NCBI GenBank assembly: GCA_030998015.1
Contig: JARWMV010000250.1
Span: forward strand, 248,001-312,000
Source: Ceratorhiza oryzae-sativae
Taxonomy: Eukaryota; Basidiomycota; Agaricomycetes; Cantharellales; Ceratobasidiaceae
DNA length: 64,000 bases
Direction: 5' to 3'
The stretch's first letter is position 1. Every line of letters begins with the position of its first letter. The notes under the pieces were generated by a model, which was given only the letters and a program-made list of their open reading frames with translations, was not told where the DNA came from and ran no database searches. A program made the position numbers and the translations under genes. Positions 1 through 11,654 of this stretch are shown in pieces.

Positions 1-1008
1 GAAAATGTGAGCCATATATTTACGAGGCCCACTCAGCATGTCGAAGAGCGCAGGAAACGCATTATGGAACGCACTGCCGAACGGCTCAAGAGACTTCGCG
101 CAAGCGGCCTTGATCCAGACAACCCGAAGCACCCTCCCGCCAAGAAACCTGAGCCTACACCCGCGCCCGAACCAGCCGCAGACAACCCCGACCCTAGTGC
201 ATCAACCTCCAACCTCTTACGAGAACTCGGCGCGTCCCTCTCTCCCGAACCCGAACCCGCCCCAGCCGAAACATTTGCAGAATCGTCTGCAGCGCCCCAG
301 ATTCGATTCGTAAACGGCGAGATGGTACTCGACGAGGAGTCTCAGTTTTACGACCGCGCCGCAGGAGCCCAGCAGGACGAAGACTCGATGGTGATCGTGG
401 ACGAGGCAGATTCGACTCGGTTCTCCAACTCGGCGAGTTTTGCGAAGCGGGAAGGTGCGCGCGGCTCGAGATGGACCGCAGACGAGACCGAGTTGTTCTA
501 CTGGGTGAGTTGGGACTACCGAGGTGGATGTGTGGGCGGCTGATCGTGATGAGTGGTAGTGTCTGAGTGCGTTTGGCGAGGACTACGAGAATATCGCGAG
601 GTACCTGGGCCGGACGCCTGGGCAGTGCAAGAACAAGACCAAGGCGGAAGACCGGAAAGGAAACGAAAAGCGAATCACAATGGCGATCAAGACTCGGATA
701 CCCCTTGGTATGTTTCCATATACACGAACAATATCCAGCATTAAGCGAAACGGCGCGCAGATCTGGAAGAGTTTGGGCGAATCACGGGTCGAGACTTTTC
801 AGGTCCCCCACCAGAGATTCGAGCACCTGCCGCTCCACCAACGACTGAGCAAGAGGAACAGATAGAACCGGCGATGGTGGGAGCCAAAGCCAGGGACTCA
901 CGCTCTGCTCCGAGCAGTCCACGCAGGAAAGGAAAGGTACAACTGAGACACGAGGAGGAGGAAGTCATGACGCTGGAGGAGTATGAGCGGGACGGCAAGG
1001 ACGATTGA
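1..1008 (+). CDS. BDP1: TFIIIB component B'' (Bdp1), 3' part
   Basis: Subunit of RNA polymerase III initiation factor TFIIIB, which acts in the nucleus at tRNA, 5S and U6 promoters. The window cuts off its 5' part. Exons read by eye: <1-504, 560-707 and 746-1008, with introns of 55 and 38 nt; the second is short and ends in TTAAG. Exon 1 encodes a basic helix followed by a Pro/Glu-rich linker. The SANT/Myb domain spans the first intron (RWTADETELFYW, then LSAFGEDYENIARYLG and TPGQCKNK), which is the diagnostic Bdp1 arrangement. The last exon carries the family motif DFSGPPPEIRAP and an acidic tail ending YERDGKDD. A GTGAGC at position 7 could be a donor, so the first 30 bases may be intronic. 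It converges with the DUF6535 locus, whose far end lies about 40 bp downstream. Confidence 0.85.
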
Positions 1009-1046
1009 TCGGTTGAGGATGGTGCGATGTTCGTAATTTTATGCCA

Positions 1047-4000
1047 TTAATCAATAAGTTGGATTATTTCTGCCAGATCACTCTCAACTATGATCCTCTG
1101 TGCGACAGAGACGTCCTGTTTTTTTAGGAGTGGCGCCAAATAAGGGTCAGCAATACAAAAATGTACCCAAACGCGACGCATAGAATTGCTATCGGCACTG
1201 GGCTCCACAAGAAAAAGAGGATCACGGCGAGCTTCACGCCACCTGTCCAAGTTTTGGCAGAAAAGAAGCAATTTAAATTGCGTAGATGACCTTGAAATGA
1301 GCCCATTCACCTGCTCCGAAAACGCGGTATGTCCCAAGTTTAAGGAGTGACCTGTCCGACAAGGATCGGGCTGAGCCATTATGATAGGTCCAACTTTTCG
1401 ATCGTCAACGGAGACTGACTCATCAAGGTTTAAGATTTTGACAGGATGAAGCCGCATATACGACAACATGGATGAACGACCTTGACATTGTTTCCATGGA
1501 TAAAACTGTGATACAGCACTACAGCCAATAGCTACACCCCCGTTTCGATTCTTTCATCACGTTACTGCTCGTCACCGTCTCGTTGAACCTATCCACATCG
1601 CTAGATGCACTATTTCTTCCTGCGTGCTCCACCCCTGCAGCTGCAGGCAAGTCAATGGGTTCGGCACTGACGAAGCGAGCACCAAACTGTTCTTTGATCG
1701 CCTGGAGACTCGCCACCCATCCAGGAGTCTCGGTTTCCGAGTCTTCCCCTTGAGTAGCAAGATCTGCCTGTAAACCGGAGCTTGCGTGGTAAAAATTTAC
1801 CGCAAGCTGCATGGTGTGGAGTACACTATCAACCTCTAAGTCCCTTTCAAGGCACTCCGCCACATGATCCAGGACGGAGTTACCGTAGGTGGAGCCCCAT
1901 CTTGGTTTGTCGGTTCAATGTTCACGAACTCTTCCTTGCAATAGATAGCAAGCTGGAGCGTTGACCGGCGCCTTTGGATATCGTACCTGCTTGGGAGTAT
2001 AAGAGTAGCAACAAGTACCCTGAAGAAGAAAATAGTAGGAGCGGTTGTAGTAATGGTAGCATCCGTGTCCAAGAAAGAATCAAACAGAGAATATAGCATG
2101 TCATCAGAGCTAAGGAGAGCGAACAGCTGTGACTGATTGCTGACCACTCCTATCGATGAAAGGGTGTGAACACATGTTTTCTGGAGCTCCGATGATTGCG
2201 CATAACCAAGGATTGCAAGCGAAGGTATGTATAGCTCATAGTGATGTAGCCCCAAGCGAGAGAACAGAGAAAACAGTGGGGGCAGCCTTGAGGTCCGGAT
2301 GGACATGCCTGGAATCTCAGTGATCGAAGACTCAAGTTGGCCATGCGAAGCCATACAGTGTGCAGTCCAGGTATATGACTCTGGAAGAGTTGGTATGCCA
2401 ATTTCCCACAAATCAGCATCTCTATCAGGAATTCTGTCATAAAGCTGGAATGTGATAGATGAGGACGCTTTCAGCAGGTCGAGCTTGATATGAGGAAACA
2501 GCCCTACAAGTCCAAACATAAAGAGAGAGTTCCCATCGTTACGTTTTCGATTTTCTCGATAGTGCTTTAGTACTTTGACTGCTCGCATCTCTCGATCCTC
2601 AGATGTCCCTGCTCTTCTCTCTCCCCCTGGATACTCCCTGACTGCAAATGAAGAGGCAGCCAACATGAGCGCTACGGTTTCTGCAATATCTGGAGCGGAG
2701 TCGCAAAACGTGAGATAGAAATAGGCCAGCATGGCAGGGATAGGACATTCTCCACGATTTTCAAGCTTTGGCCAACATCCTACCATGTAGCGAGTGCACG
2801 AGTCAAGTAGTAAAGAAAGTGCCATATCTGAGGTTGGGTTGGGTTGGCCATTTAGATAGTGATCTAAGATACTGGTAGTGTGTGCAATGGCTGATGGCCT
2901 AGCAGCTATCATCATAGTCCGAATCGGCTCACGATGAGACATTTTCGGGTGCTCCCAATTCCAGCAGCATAATTCCAATGCCACGGATACCCCAAGTGTG
3001 AGCCAGTGTGAGTATTCTGGAGACGCGTTGAGATGTTTGAAAAGACTAAAACACATAGTGTAATTAAAGCCAGCAGGTGCATAAACTGAGATTCTGTACC
3101 TGTTTTGAACCTTCATCAAATCTTGGGCCCAGGCACTACCTTGAAGATATTTTTCATTCGGCTCTGCCCCCTCTGGAATCGCCCACTGATTGCCCTCACA
3201 CTGGTATGTATCTCCACACAAGAGGGCGCATTCCGCACGACAGTACCTCAGTGCGGTCCACAGCACTTGCATTCCTTAGATCATACGAGTCATTACGGGG
3301 ATCATATTTTATGCAAGCCATCATTCGGGTGTCCACCAAACTGAGGGCTTCGACGCTTGCAAGGTCAGCATGAGGCACTCGGGCCGTGCACCCGCAATTG
3401 CCTGAAGAGAAATGTCAACTGCGCGGCTATCTTCACAGTTGGAAATCATCCATGCCAGCATCTTGCTAGTGATGCGGTCCATAGGAACTGGTGTGTCCTC
3501 GTTCTTCTGCTCACCAGCTAGGCTGTTGGGGTTTCGAGCCAGAAGCCTATATTTCAAACGTAACAGAGTTGGTGCTAACCACCTGGGATAGGTTCCACGA
3601 ATCCGTAGATACTCTACTACCGAGTAAGCTATACGGGGTGCTGTGGTGACAATAAAATCAATTATTGGTGTTGCCGGAGTGGTGTATGGGCAGAACTGAG
3701 CCACAAGCGGGAGCACGGTTGCCGACACATAGATCCAAGTTGCAATGTATGTGACTGCAATCACCGGCACCGCTGCACCAATGTTGATGTCCCACAGGTA
3801 TACACAAAGTCCTGCCGCAAACAGTACTGTATGTACCATGTTAGCCCAGGTCATAAACTCAACACGATTACTTGCGTAGTGCCAGATGCAGCAGCCCAGG
3901 CAGATGCGTCAGCACCTCTTGCATCCTCCACTTTTGCATCCCATCCCACTTTTGCTGCCTTCTCCGTCCCTGTTCATAGGTCATGCCAGATCGATTGGAC

Positions 4001-4728
4001 ATAAACTTGTAGCACCATTCCTTGGCGAGCATGGCGATGAGTGACACAGCCACGCTCAGACTCAGAGATAGAAGCCAAAGAACGTTGACGACCACAGCCG
4101 ACCGTGGTGGAGAGAAGCTATCGAGGCTCAAGTCCGGTTGTGGCAGCGTGGCGGGCTGACCGTTGGCTATTGCAACAAGGGTTTGCGAAATGACGAGCAG
4201 GGCTTTGGCAGAGGACTGAGCGGGATCAGGCTTGAGGTCACCAAGACTCTCGATGATGAAGCTGCAGCAGACAGGTTAGAGACTCAAAATGATCCCCCAT
4301 TATGTGCTTACGCAGTGGAAATGGCAGAGAACAAGGCAGCCTGCAGACCAGTTAAGCAATATGCGGAACAACGGCCTAGAACATCTGAAACTCACGAAAA
4401 CTATCCTCAGAGAGTCAGCGTTAGTTGATGACCAAATGGATGGTACGTACTTAGCAGCACATCCAATGAGCTGGAGAGGTCACTATTTGAGCAAAAGTAT
4501 ATTGTAGATGATTGAACCTCTCACTTGTTACGTCCATCGACTAGCTCTTTGTCCCACCTGTCGGTCTCCCTCACATACGCCTTCCACACTCGAGCTCCCC
4601 TTGTCATCTCTGCGCCAGGCTCGTCTACTGGTTCCTTCAGAGATGAGCCCTGCTTAGCACAGCGTAACCAAAATTTCGTTTTCAAAACGATAACCTACCT
4701 CTACGGCCATCGAGGTAGGATTCCGCAT
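1047..4728 (-). CDS. DUF6535 membrane protein locus, frame broken at several points
   Basis: Multi-exon gene of the DUF6535 family, which is expanded in agaricomycetes and has no known function. Exons seen: 4699-4728, 4525-4652, 4451-4482, about 4312-4390, 3876-4261, then 3826 downward, with an in-frame 54-nt intron at 3046-3099. The N-terminal part holds the family signature (VWKAYVRETDRWDKELVDG, ALFSAISTAFIIES, SLSLSVAVSLIAMLAKEW) and two or three membrane helices. The rest is a long alpha-helical tail. The intron at 3827-3875 is GC-AG (GCAAGT). The frame slips near 3380, 3265 and 1900, and probably in a G5 run near 1540. A 140-codon ORF at 1047-1469 is probably the last exon, or else a separate hypothetical. 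The breaks could be sequence errors or real decay; most of the coding potential is otherwise intact. Confidence 0.65.
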
Positions 4729-5829
4729 TTCGATTGTCCTTGGTATCGCACCTGCGCTGTTGGGCAGCATCACATACGACATTTTGGGACGTTATTGTAG
4801 CCTATTCTCTGTTTTATATGGTAACTTGGATGTATCAGCAGTGGTGGACGGCTGCAAGGGCACTGCTTGGCTGGCGCGAAGGACACGCTGTGCATAGCCA
4901 CATGATCGAAATTTCATATCAACGGTGGCGTGTGTCGATCCATGCCACCCACCACAAGACCCTCAAGCACAATCTAGTGCTGTCATAGAAAAAATAAACC
5001 GGTATTATCTCCTCCTTGTTGAGCGAGCTACATGCCATTTCGCTCACGTTACTACTAAGTGGCGGCTGTGAGGACCAAGACCTGGCTTTCTCGGACAACA
5101 CCATCCCACCACAGTAACACTTTTTTCATCTCCGCTCAATCCGAATCCTCTGATCCCCTCTATGGCGCGAAGATCTTCTGATTATTAGGACTAGATGTTA
5201 ATCAGGGCTGGCTATACCACAGGGGCCCAAATGCGGTACACAAATTCGCCACCATTACCTGGGTTCCAGGTCGAAACAGGATCGGAATCACTCCACACGG
5301 AATGCCCGATTTTTGACCACAAATGCGAGGATTAAATTATACCTATGATATCAAAAGGCGCGCACCCACGTGCTCTCAAAAAACGGGACATCGTGGGCAT
5401 ACAGAGGCCGACCCCCTTCGATTGTCTACCTGAGACACGAGAGTTAAGGGCTGGCTAATATTATTTTTTCTTTCTCCCACGATCCCCAGTATATCACACC
5501 CGGGCGTACCCATTGTGAGATGCCATTTTCTCTCCAGAGACTCCCTGTAGAATATTATTGTACGTAGTACCAAGTTCGAGAATGAATGAGTCATTGAGTC
5601 GGGTCAGTAATCGAGTCGGTTCGCTATATGCATAGTATATGCGCATCCGACCGCGTGTATGAATGGGATAGTTTTTTTAAATCGAGTAATGTTCATCACC
5701 GTTTCGGGGCCAGGCCCTATGGCGTGACGTATGTACCAAATACATGGAGGACCCTACGGATCGAGAGAGAGCGAGAAGGACAATCTAGGGGACGGGCTAT
5801 ATACGAAAATCAGAGATGATGGAGAGGGG
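4729..5829. other. Intergenic, no gene seen
   Basis: About 1.1 kb upstream of the DUF6535 locus. Short open frames only, with no family resemblance and no convincing exon chain. Contains AT-rich stretches and a purine-rich patch near 5760-5800. Confidence 0.4.
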
Positions 5830-6249
5830 CTATCTAATGGTGTCTACAAAGCGGCCTGTGGCCTTTATATATTCAAAGAGAGGGAGGAGGGCCTCAGAGG
5901 CTTCGAAGAGGTAACCTAGGGACAGGATCTCTAGCTCAGCAAATTCGAGATATACGTAGCGTTCGGCCGCGTAAATGGGGCAGCGGGGGACGAAGTGTGC
6001 GACCGTGTCTGGGGAGCTGGGGCAGTGTTCGCAGTCTGGAGAGTTTGTGGTTTGGATCCGGAAAAGGCGCTGGTTGAGTTGGACGTGACCAATGATGAGA
6101 CGGAAGAGCAGGACTTCTCGGGAGCGTGGTATATTTCGGGTGTGTGATGGGAAGTTGAAAGGCGAGAGGAGCGAGCATCGGAGGTGGAACTTCGTGCCCG
6201 TCGTGGAGCCTTCCCAGAGCCTTTTGGTTTTCTCCCTTTTGTGTTCGCC
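5830..6249 (-). pseudogene. Non-LTR (LINE) retrotransposon tail: reverse transcriptase C-terminal zinc-ribbon region
   Basis: An open frame of 139 codons without an ATG runs from just after a TGA at 6250-6252 to a TAG at 5830-5832. It has the typical end of fungal LINE ORF2 proteins: EVLLFRLIIGHVQLNQRLFRI followed by a Cys/His cluster (C-x2-C, then H-x4-C: CEHC...HFVPRC) and YIKATGR near the end. The polymerase domain and everything upstream are absent, so this is a 5'-truncated relic. Such truncation is usual for target-primed insertion. I see no poly-A tail or target duplication. Function is inferred only from family resemblance. Confidence 0.75.
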
Positions 6250-6270
6250 TCAAGACCTCTGGGTTGGTCA

Positions 6271-7316
6271 AAGGAGGGCGCAGGAGGTCGTGGGACTAGA
6301 CTGGGCTTGTACCGTTTTCCTAGGGCTGCTAACTTGGATTGTGATCTGCGAGAATGGGCAAGTTTGAGGGTATTAATGGGAGCGCCTTCGGCCCCCTACA
6401 GACCACCCCATTCAGTTTAGCCTCTTACTTCATTTGCTCTATCTTTAGAATATTTATTTCTCTTTCGTATCATACACAAAAATTGATTTCTATACTCTTA
6501 ATTACGCAAGTTCTGTCCTCACCAACACACTTGTTAAGCGGCTGAGGACAAATGCTATTTTGTGGCCAGTAGAACAAGCAAGGCCAATGATAACGGCAGC
6601 ATAGTTTAACCACGAGAGTTGAGTAGTTCTGACACGAAATAGTTTGAAAGAGGGCTGGCGTATGAGTGTAAGCACCTTTCCGCCGATTCCGGCTCAGTCT
6701 TGACGTCAACAAAGAAGTTTATATAAATCTTTCCCCCATTTCGTTGGTACTGAGTAGGGGGGCTTGCTGTCAGGGGTGCGTGATAAATGCTGTAGGGTGT
6801 CTATGCATGCTGCTCGGGCAGGTTTCGCATAGATATGATCATTCGACTTCCCCTCACTCATTATTTTCTTATTGCTCCTTATCGATTTGTTCCTAGCGAT
6901 ATCCTTGACTCTCGCTGTATGTCGCAGAATTGCTGGCACAGACATATGCCGACTTTTCAACTCCATTTTTCACGCCGCAGCCGTTTTGCCACTGCTTTCG
7001 TCGAGCTCCTGCTGCTTGATTACACGAGGAAACCTCAAATGCGAATTGACGAAATGATACAATCAGTCGCAAAATCTCCATGTTTCGAAACGAGCCATCG
7101 ATCCTACCGTCGGATTATGTGATTATATAGCGGTTGGCAATGGCCTGCAACACAAGACACACTTATGGTTCTCCGGTGATCTTCTCAAGAATCAAGCAAC
7201 ATTTCATCGGAGGTATGAACTTTTTAGGACTATTAATCTAGAATTCGACATCACAATATCACAAGGTAACACCTGCAGATACTTATTTAGTCCATCATAC
7301 TAGTATTCTAGGTACT
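6271..7316. other. Intergenic, no gene seen
   Basis: About 1 kb between the LINE relic and the quinoprotein gene. Short overlapping ORFs on both strands without recognisable domains. It includes the 3' flank of the quinoprotein gene. Confidence 0.4.
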
Positions 7317-8969
7317 TCACGGCCCCACAGAGCTCCGGACTATGAATATCTAAAAACCAGATGTGAGCCCAGCAAGGCCAGATGGGGGTTCCGAACACCT
7401 ACCTCGTTCGAGTCATCTGAAGTAACAATCAACTCGCCGGCTTCTGTGAAAACGGTTCCGACCGGTCTTATGCACTCGTCTGGACACTTGGACGTATCTG
7501 CCATCCAGACAAGTGTCTGGTAGCCAGAAGTAGAGCTGGGTCCGGCAACAGGACCGCGACCGTCTTTCGTAAAGGGGATTCGGATAACCGAGTATCCTAC
7601 GGAAAAACGCGATCAATATAATATCTTTAAATGATCACGGCCGCGCATACCAGTCGGGTGATCCCGATTCCAAGATCCGTGGAAGCTCGCAAATGCGTCA
7701 CCGGCCCACTGCTTATTCAGCCCCAATTTGCTGGGCACCTTGGGACCTTGGTAGAACACGAGATCGAGAGGCGCGGTGTGAGCTTGGAGAGACAACCTAG
7801 GCGGAACGTTGTTCCTCGGGTTCTGGCACCACTCGTCCGTCGGAGTTGTGGGTGGGGCCCGGACCGAGAACTGATCGCCGGTTTTGAAGTTGAACTGGGG
7901 CCCTGTCGCGTCCTTCGGCACTGTCGAACTGTTCCATGCGGTAAAGCAAGAGGGGTAGCCGTAATATTTGCGCTCGAGCGGGATTTTTTCATTGCCCTCA
8001 AGGGGGATGAGATTCAACTCCTCGGCTGAAAGTACCCGATGAGAAGCGTCACCCTGGAGTCGAGATAAACATACCAGGGTTGTCTTGATGTACGTCAACG
8101 CCACGCCAAGAAACCTCGTCGGAGCCGTTTTCTATCTCCCAAATGCTCTTGTTATCCTTTGACAAGGCAATTCCTACCCCGTTTCGATTGCCCCAGGATA
8201 GAATTTGACCCTGTTGCCACACGTAACCGCTTGGCGGAACGGTGTCCAAGCAAAACCGACGGATCTGAGCGGTACCAGTGTTCGGGTCGGCTAGGACAAA
8301 TCAGATAAATCGTGTTGAAAGATATGCCGGAGCATTCTTACCCGCAGCATCATTGACATTGCCTGCAGAGCCTCGTGATACAATCAGATATCTTGATTTC
8401 CCTGCAACTGGCGGTTCGAGCAGCAAAGTACGGGTGACGTGATCTAGGGGGCATTTCACATTTAGAATTTGGAGATCGGAATGATGGACATTCTGCGTAC
8501 CTGGAGGAATCGCACCCACATTCGTCATATTCCACGCAATAGTCACTGGGTCTCCGATCACACTCGCAGTCGCGGGGTTGTACTTCCAACGAAACACGTT
8601 TTCCATAGAGCTTGCATAGAGATACTGAAGCCCTCCCTCTCCGGGACCAATTTCGATTCCATGCTCCAGATTCACATCACGAACGACTGGACGTTTCTCC
8701 CATCCTACGCAGTTCGAATCGTTCCGGAAAGTCAGCGCAGTGACACCAATGTAGCGCTCCACTACGAGCAAGTTCTTTTTGCCGTCGATCCTCATACCCC
8801 GAGGCTCGCTGACATTGTTATAGATGATCTGGGCTGTTAGACCAGGGAGCGTGGTAGGCGGATGGGCGAACGCGAGTGAGGCCAACGGCTGGCATGTTCC
8901 GAGCGGTGGGGCAGGACTGGCCATAGCAGCCGCAGCGCAGAATACGAGAGAGGTAACTAGGATAGACAT
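7317..8969 (-). CDS. Secreted quinoprotein glucose/sorbosone dehydrogenase-like protein (copy A)
   Basis: Six exons: 8501-8969, 8342-8443, 8075-8290, 7651-8025, 7403-7596 and 7317-7349, giving 462 residues. All introns are GT-AG and 49-57 nt. The first ATG lies at 8969, followed by a clear signal peptide (MSILVTSLVFCAAAAMASPAPP), so the product is secreted. The body resembles the soluble GSDH/L-sorbosone dehydrogenase beta-propeller, including PRGMR and LLVVER, WGNRNGVGIALS, DVHQDNPAEELN, YYGYPSCFTAWN, FHGSWNRDHPTGY and VIRIPF. In basidiomycetes such PQQ-dependent pyranose/sorbosone dehydrogenases (CAZy AA12-like) oxidise sugars and can feed electrons to lytic polysaccharide monooxygenases; that role is inferred here. 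No CBM1 or cytochrome domain is visible. It lies head-to-tail with paralog B, which has the same exon plan. Confidence 0.85.
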
Positions 8970-9987
8970 AGTTCGAAGTTGTACCCAACACCTCGATGCT
9001 GGCTGGTTGGAGCGGGTTGAGTCCCTCGGCTCCACTGGTCAACGTTTTATTGCCGAAAAGTTTTGCCTTCGAGAGTGAATTCATTCAATGGAGGAGCAGT
9101 ATCGAAATTATCCCCTGCAGGATCAGATCCGCATTTCCTTGGCATCACGGGAAGGAGAACCTACAGGAATTTCGAATGTGGCTTCTGAACACATCGGAAT
9201 CCGGCGCCGGGAGACAGAAATACGATAGCCGGTGAATGGAAGCCCGAGGGACAGATTGTGGATCAAGGAACGGGAAGAACTAGAAGGTGCAGCTGAGCGA
9301 CCCCAAGTCGTTGCCAAGATTAGGCTCGCAGTGCTTACTCCGCACCTAGCTAACAAAGGCTAGGTAGTTGCATCCCCCCTGGTTTTCATCTCGGGATCCA
9401 TTGTGGGATTTGGGTGGATGTACCGTGCCATCTATTTTTCGCGACGGGACATATACGCAAAATGGCGAAATGTTGACTGAGTGATCCGCTTACTGCCATA
9501 ACGCAATGTCCCTGTAACCACAAACGCTTGTAGTCTACATGAGCTGATTAATGTTACATGGATAGTTTCTCATGGGCACAACTCGTCTAACTAGGTTAGC
9601 CACTTACGATCGTCTTACTCGCTGAATCCAATGACCCCCAATTGCCGGTTTCGATAAATAGCTAATCGTGTAACGGTCCTAAGATAGCCCAGGGTCATGA
9701 AGTGTTGCCAAATTTTACCGGTTTATTTGGACTTTCCCCATGACTCGACAGATAAATAGGAATAGGTGCATACATGAAAACGAGTATTCGCTCTCGGCAG
9801 CGTAAAAACAACTGGACAAGGTGGTGGACGATATTCTTGCTTAATTTTCAGCCTCATACAAATCCTACAATCTTACCATGCTCAAGTTTATTGAAAATCG
9901 ATGGTATTTGCTCTTAGCCTAAAGAAAGGATCCATAGGCCGAAAAGGGGGAACCGGTTCAGCACATATACGAAAGCCTGGCCCAGTT
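8970..9987. other. Spacer between tandem quinoprotein genes
   Basis: Promoter side of copy A and 3' side of copy B. No coding exon recognised. Contains a short sequence around 9669-9686 resembling a conserved large-subunit rRNA segment (see findings). Confidence 0.4.
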
Positions 9988-11654
9988 TCACGAACTCGAC
10001 TTCTGGATCACAAACACCTAACGTCCAGAGCGGATTAGTATCAATAGGGTGAAGCGCCGTCCCCTCTCCTTACCTCCCCCGTTGAGTCCGAGCTTACAAT
10101 TAGCCGACCAGCCTGGTCAAATGCAAGTCCAACTGGGCGAATGCACCGACTAGCGCACTTGGACAAGTCGGGCGCTGCAACTAGAGTTTCATACCCGGTT
10201 GTAGAGTTGGGCGGTGCCGCAGGGCCACTACCGTCCTTCTTGAACGGAACCCGAACAACCTTGTACCCTATATATGTTGGCCAATAATCATCAATTTTTT
10301 GCAGCGGACGAAATATACGTACCAGTCGGGAAATCTCGATTCCAAGAGCCGTGGAAGCTTACAAATGCGTCCCACTCCCACTCCCCCAACCCGACAGAAC
10401 TGGACCCACCCACAGTATTGTAAAACACAAGATCGAGTGGAGCCAAGTGAGCTTGGAACGATAACGCAGGTGGTACGTTATTCTTTGGGTCGGCACACCA
10501 TGCATCGGTTGGAGCCGTCGGTGGGTTTCGAACAGAGAACTGATCCCCGGTTTCAAATCTAAACTGAGGTCCTGTCCCAGAGTTGGGCACGGAAGAACTA
10601 TTCCAGACAGTAAAACAAGATGGATAGCCGTAATATCTCTGAGAGAGAGGAATAGAAGAAGCGCTCGTGAGAGGAATTTTGTTTAACTCTTCAGCTATAG
10701 TATGCCGCACACTGATGAGCTGTATGTTCCTCTTGATCGAGATGCCACTTACCTGGATTATCCTGATGCACGTCGATCCCCTGCCATTGGAGATTATCGG
10801 AGCTGTTTTCGGCTTCCCAAATGCTTTCTCCGTCCTTGGACAGCGCGATTCCGACGCCGTTTCGGTTGCCCCAGCCAAGAACTTCGCCTTCGGTCCATGC
10901 CCAGCCTTTGCCTGATGGAACATCTTCCAAGGAAAATCGGCGTATCTGTGCTGTACCAGTAGTTACATTGGCTAGTTTGGAGAGGTGCTGCGTAAACTAC
11001 GCCGTCCATGACACCCGATAGTGTACCTACCCGCAGCCTCGTCCCCGTTCCCCGCAGACCCACGGGAAACTATGAGATACTTGGAAGCCCCATCGACCGG
11101 AGGCTCAAGCAGTAAAGTCCGGGTGACGTGATCTATAATGTCATCATATTCCGGCTTTGTGATTCAGAAGCATCGGATTTATGCTGACCTCCAGAAGGTG
11201 CCCCCGCATTCGTCATATTCCACACGAGTGTGACAGGAGCCCCAACGACGGTTGCGGTCGTAGGGTCATAGTCCCAACGAAACACACTTTCCTGAGAGCT
11301 TGCATACAGGTATTGCCTTGTCCCGTTTCCAGGCCCCATTTCTATTCCGTGGTTGGTTGCCTTGTTTTCGACCACCACGCGCTTTTCCCAGCCCGCGCAA
11401 GTCGAGTCATTCCGAAAAGTTAGAGCAGATATTCTGGTTTCACGTTCAACAACGAGTAGGTTCTTCTCAGAATCGAACCTCATGCCTCGAGGCCTGGTCA
11501 GGTTTTTATAGGCGACATAAGCCGTCAGACCGCTAGCGACAGTGGGTGGGTAGGAAAAAGACAGAGAAGTGAGAGGTTGGCATACACCTAGGGATGTGGG
11601 TACGCCAAACACAGGTGACGCGGATAGAATAATCAGAGCAACTAAAGAAGCCAT
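9988..11654 (-). CDS. Secreted quinoprotein glucose/sorbosone dehydrogenase-like protein (copy B)
   Basis: Six exons: 11189-11654, 11031-11132, 10753-10971, 10323-10694, 10074-10267 and 9988-10017, giving 460 residues. Intron phases and positions match copy A exactly, and exons 2 and 5 have identical lengths (102 and 194 nt), so the pair is a tandem duplication. The ATG at 11654 begins a signal peptide (MASLVALIILSASPVFG). Conserved segments parallel copy A: PRGMRFD, LLVVERE, WGNRNGVGIALSKD, DVHQDNPAEELN, YYGYPSCFTVWN and FHGSWNRDFPTGYKVVR. Same inferred role as copy A. The proteins have diverged most in the signal peptide, the loop around 10440-10500 and the short last exon (VFVIQKSSS versus IFIVRSSVGP). 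A fourth exon of this size coding VFYN...GSSSVG suggests a family-specific loop. Confidence 0.85.

Noticed and set aside
7631..8029. + strand ORF of 132 codons
   Set aside because: Antisense of quinoprotein exon 4.
9123..9356. Minus-strand ORF of 77 codons upstream of quinoprotein copy A
   Set aside because: No signal peptide, domain or splice continuation; does not resemble either quinoprotein.
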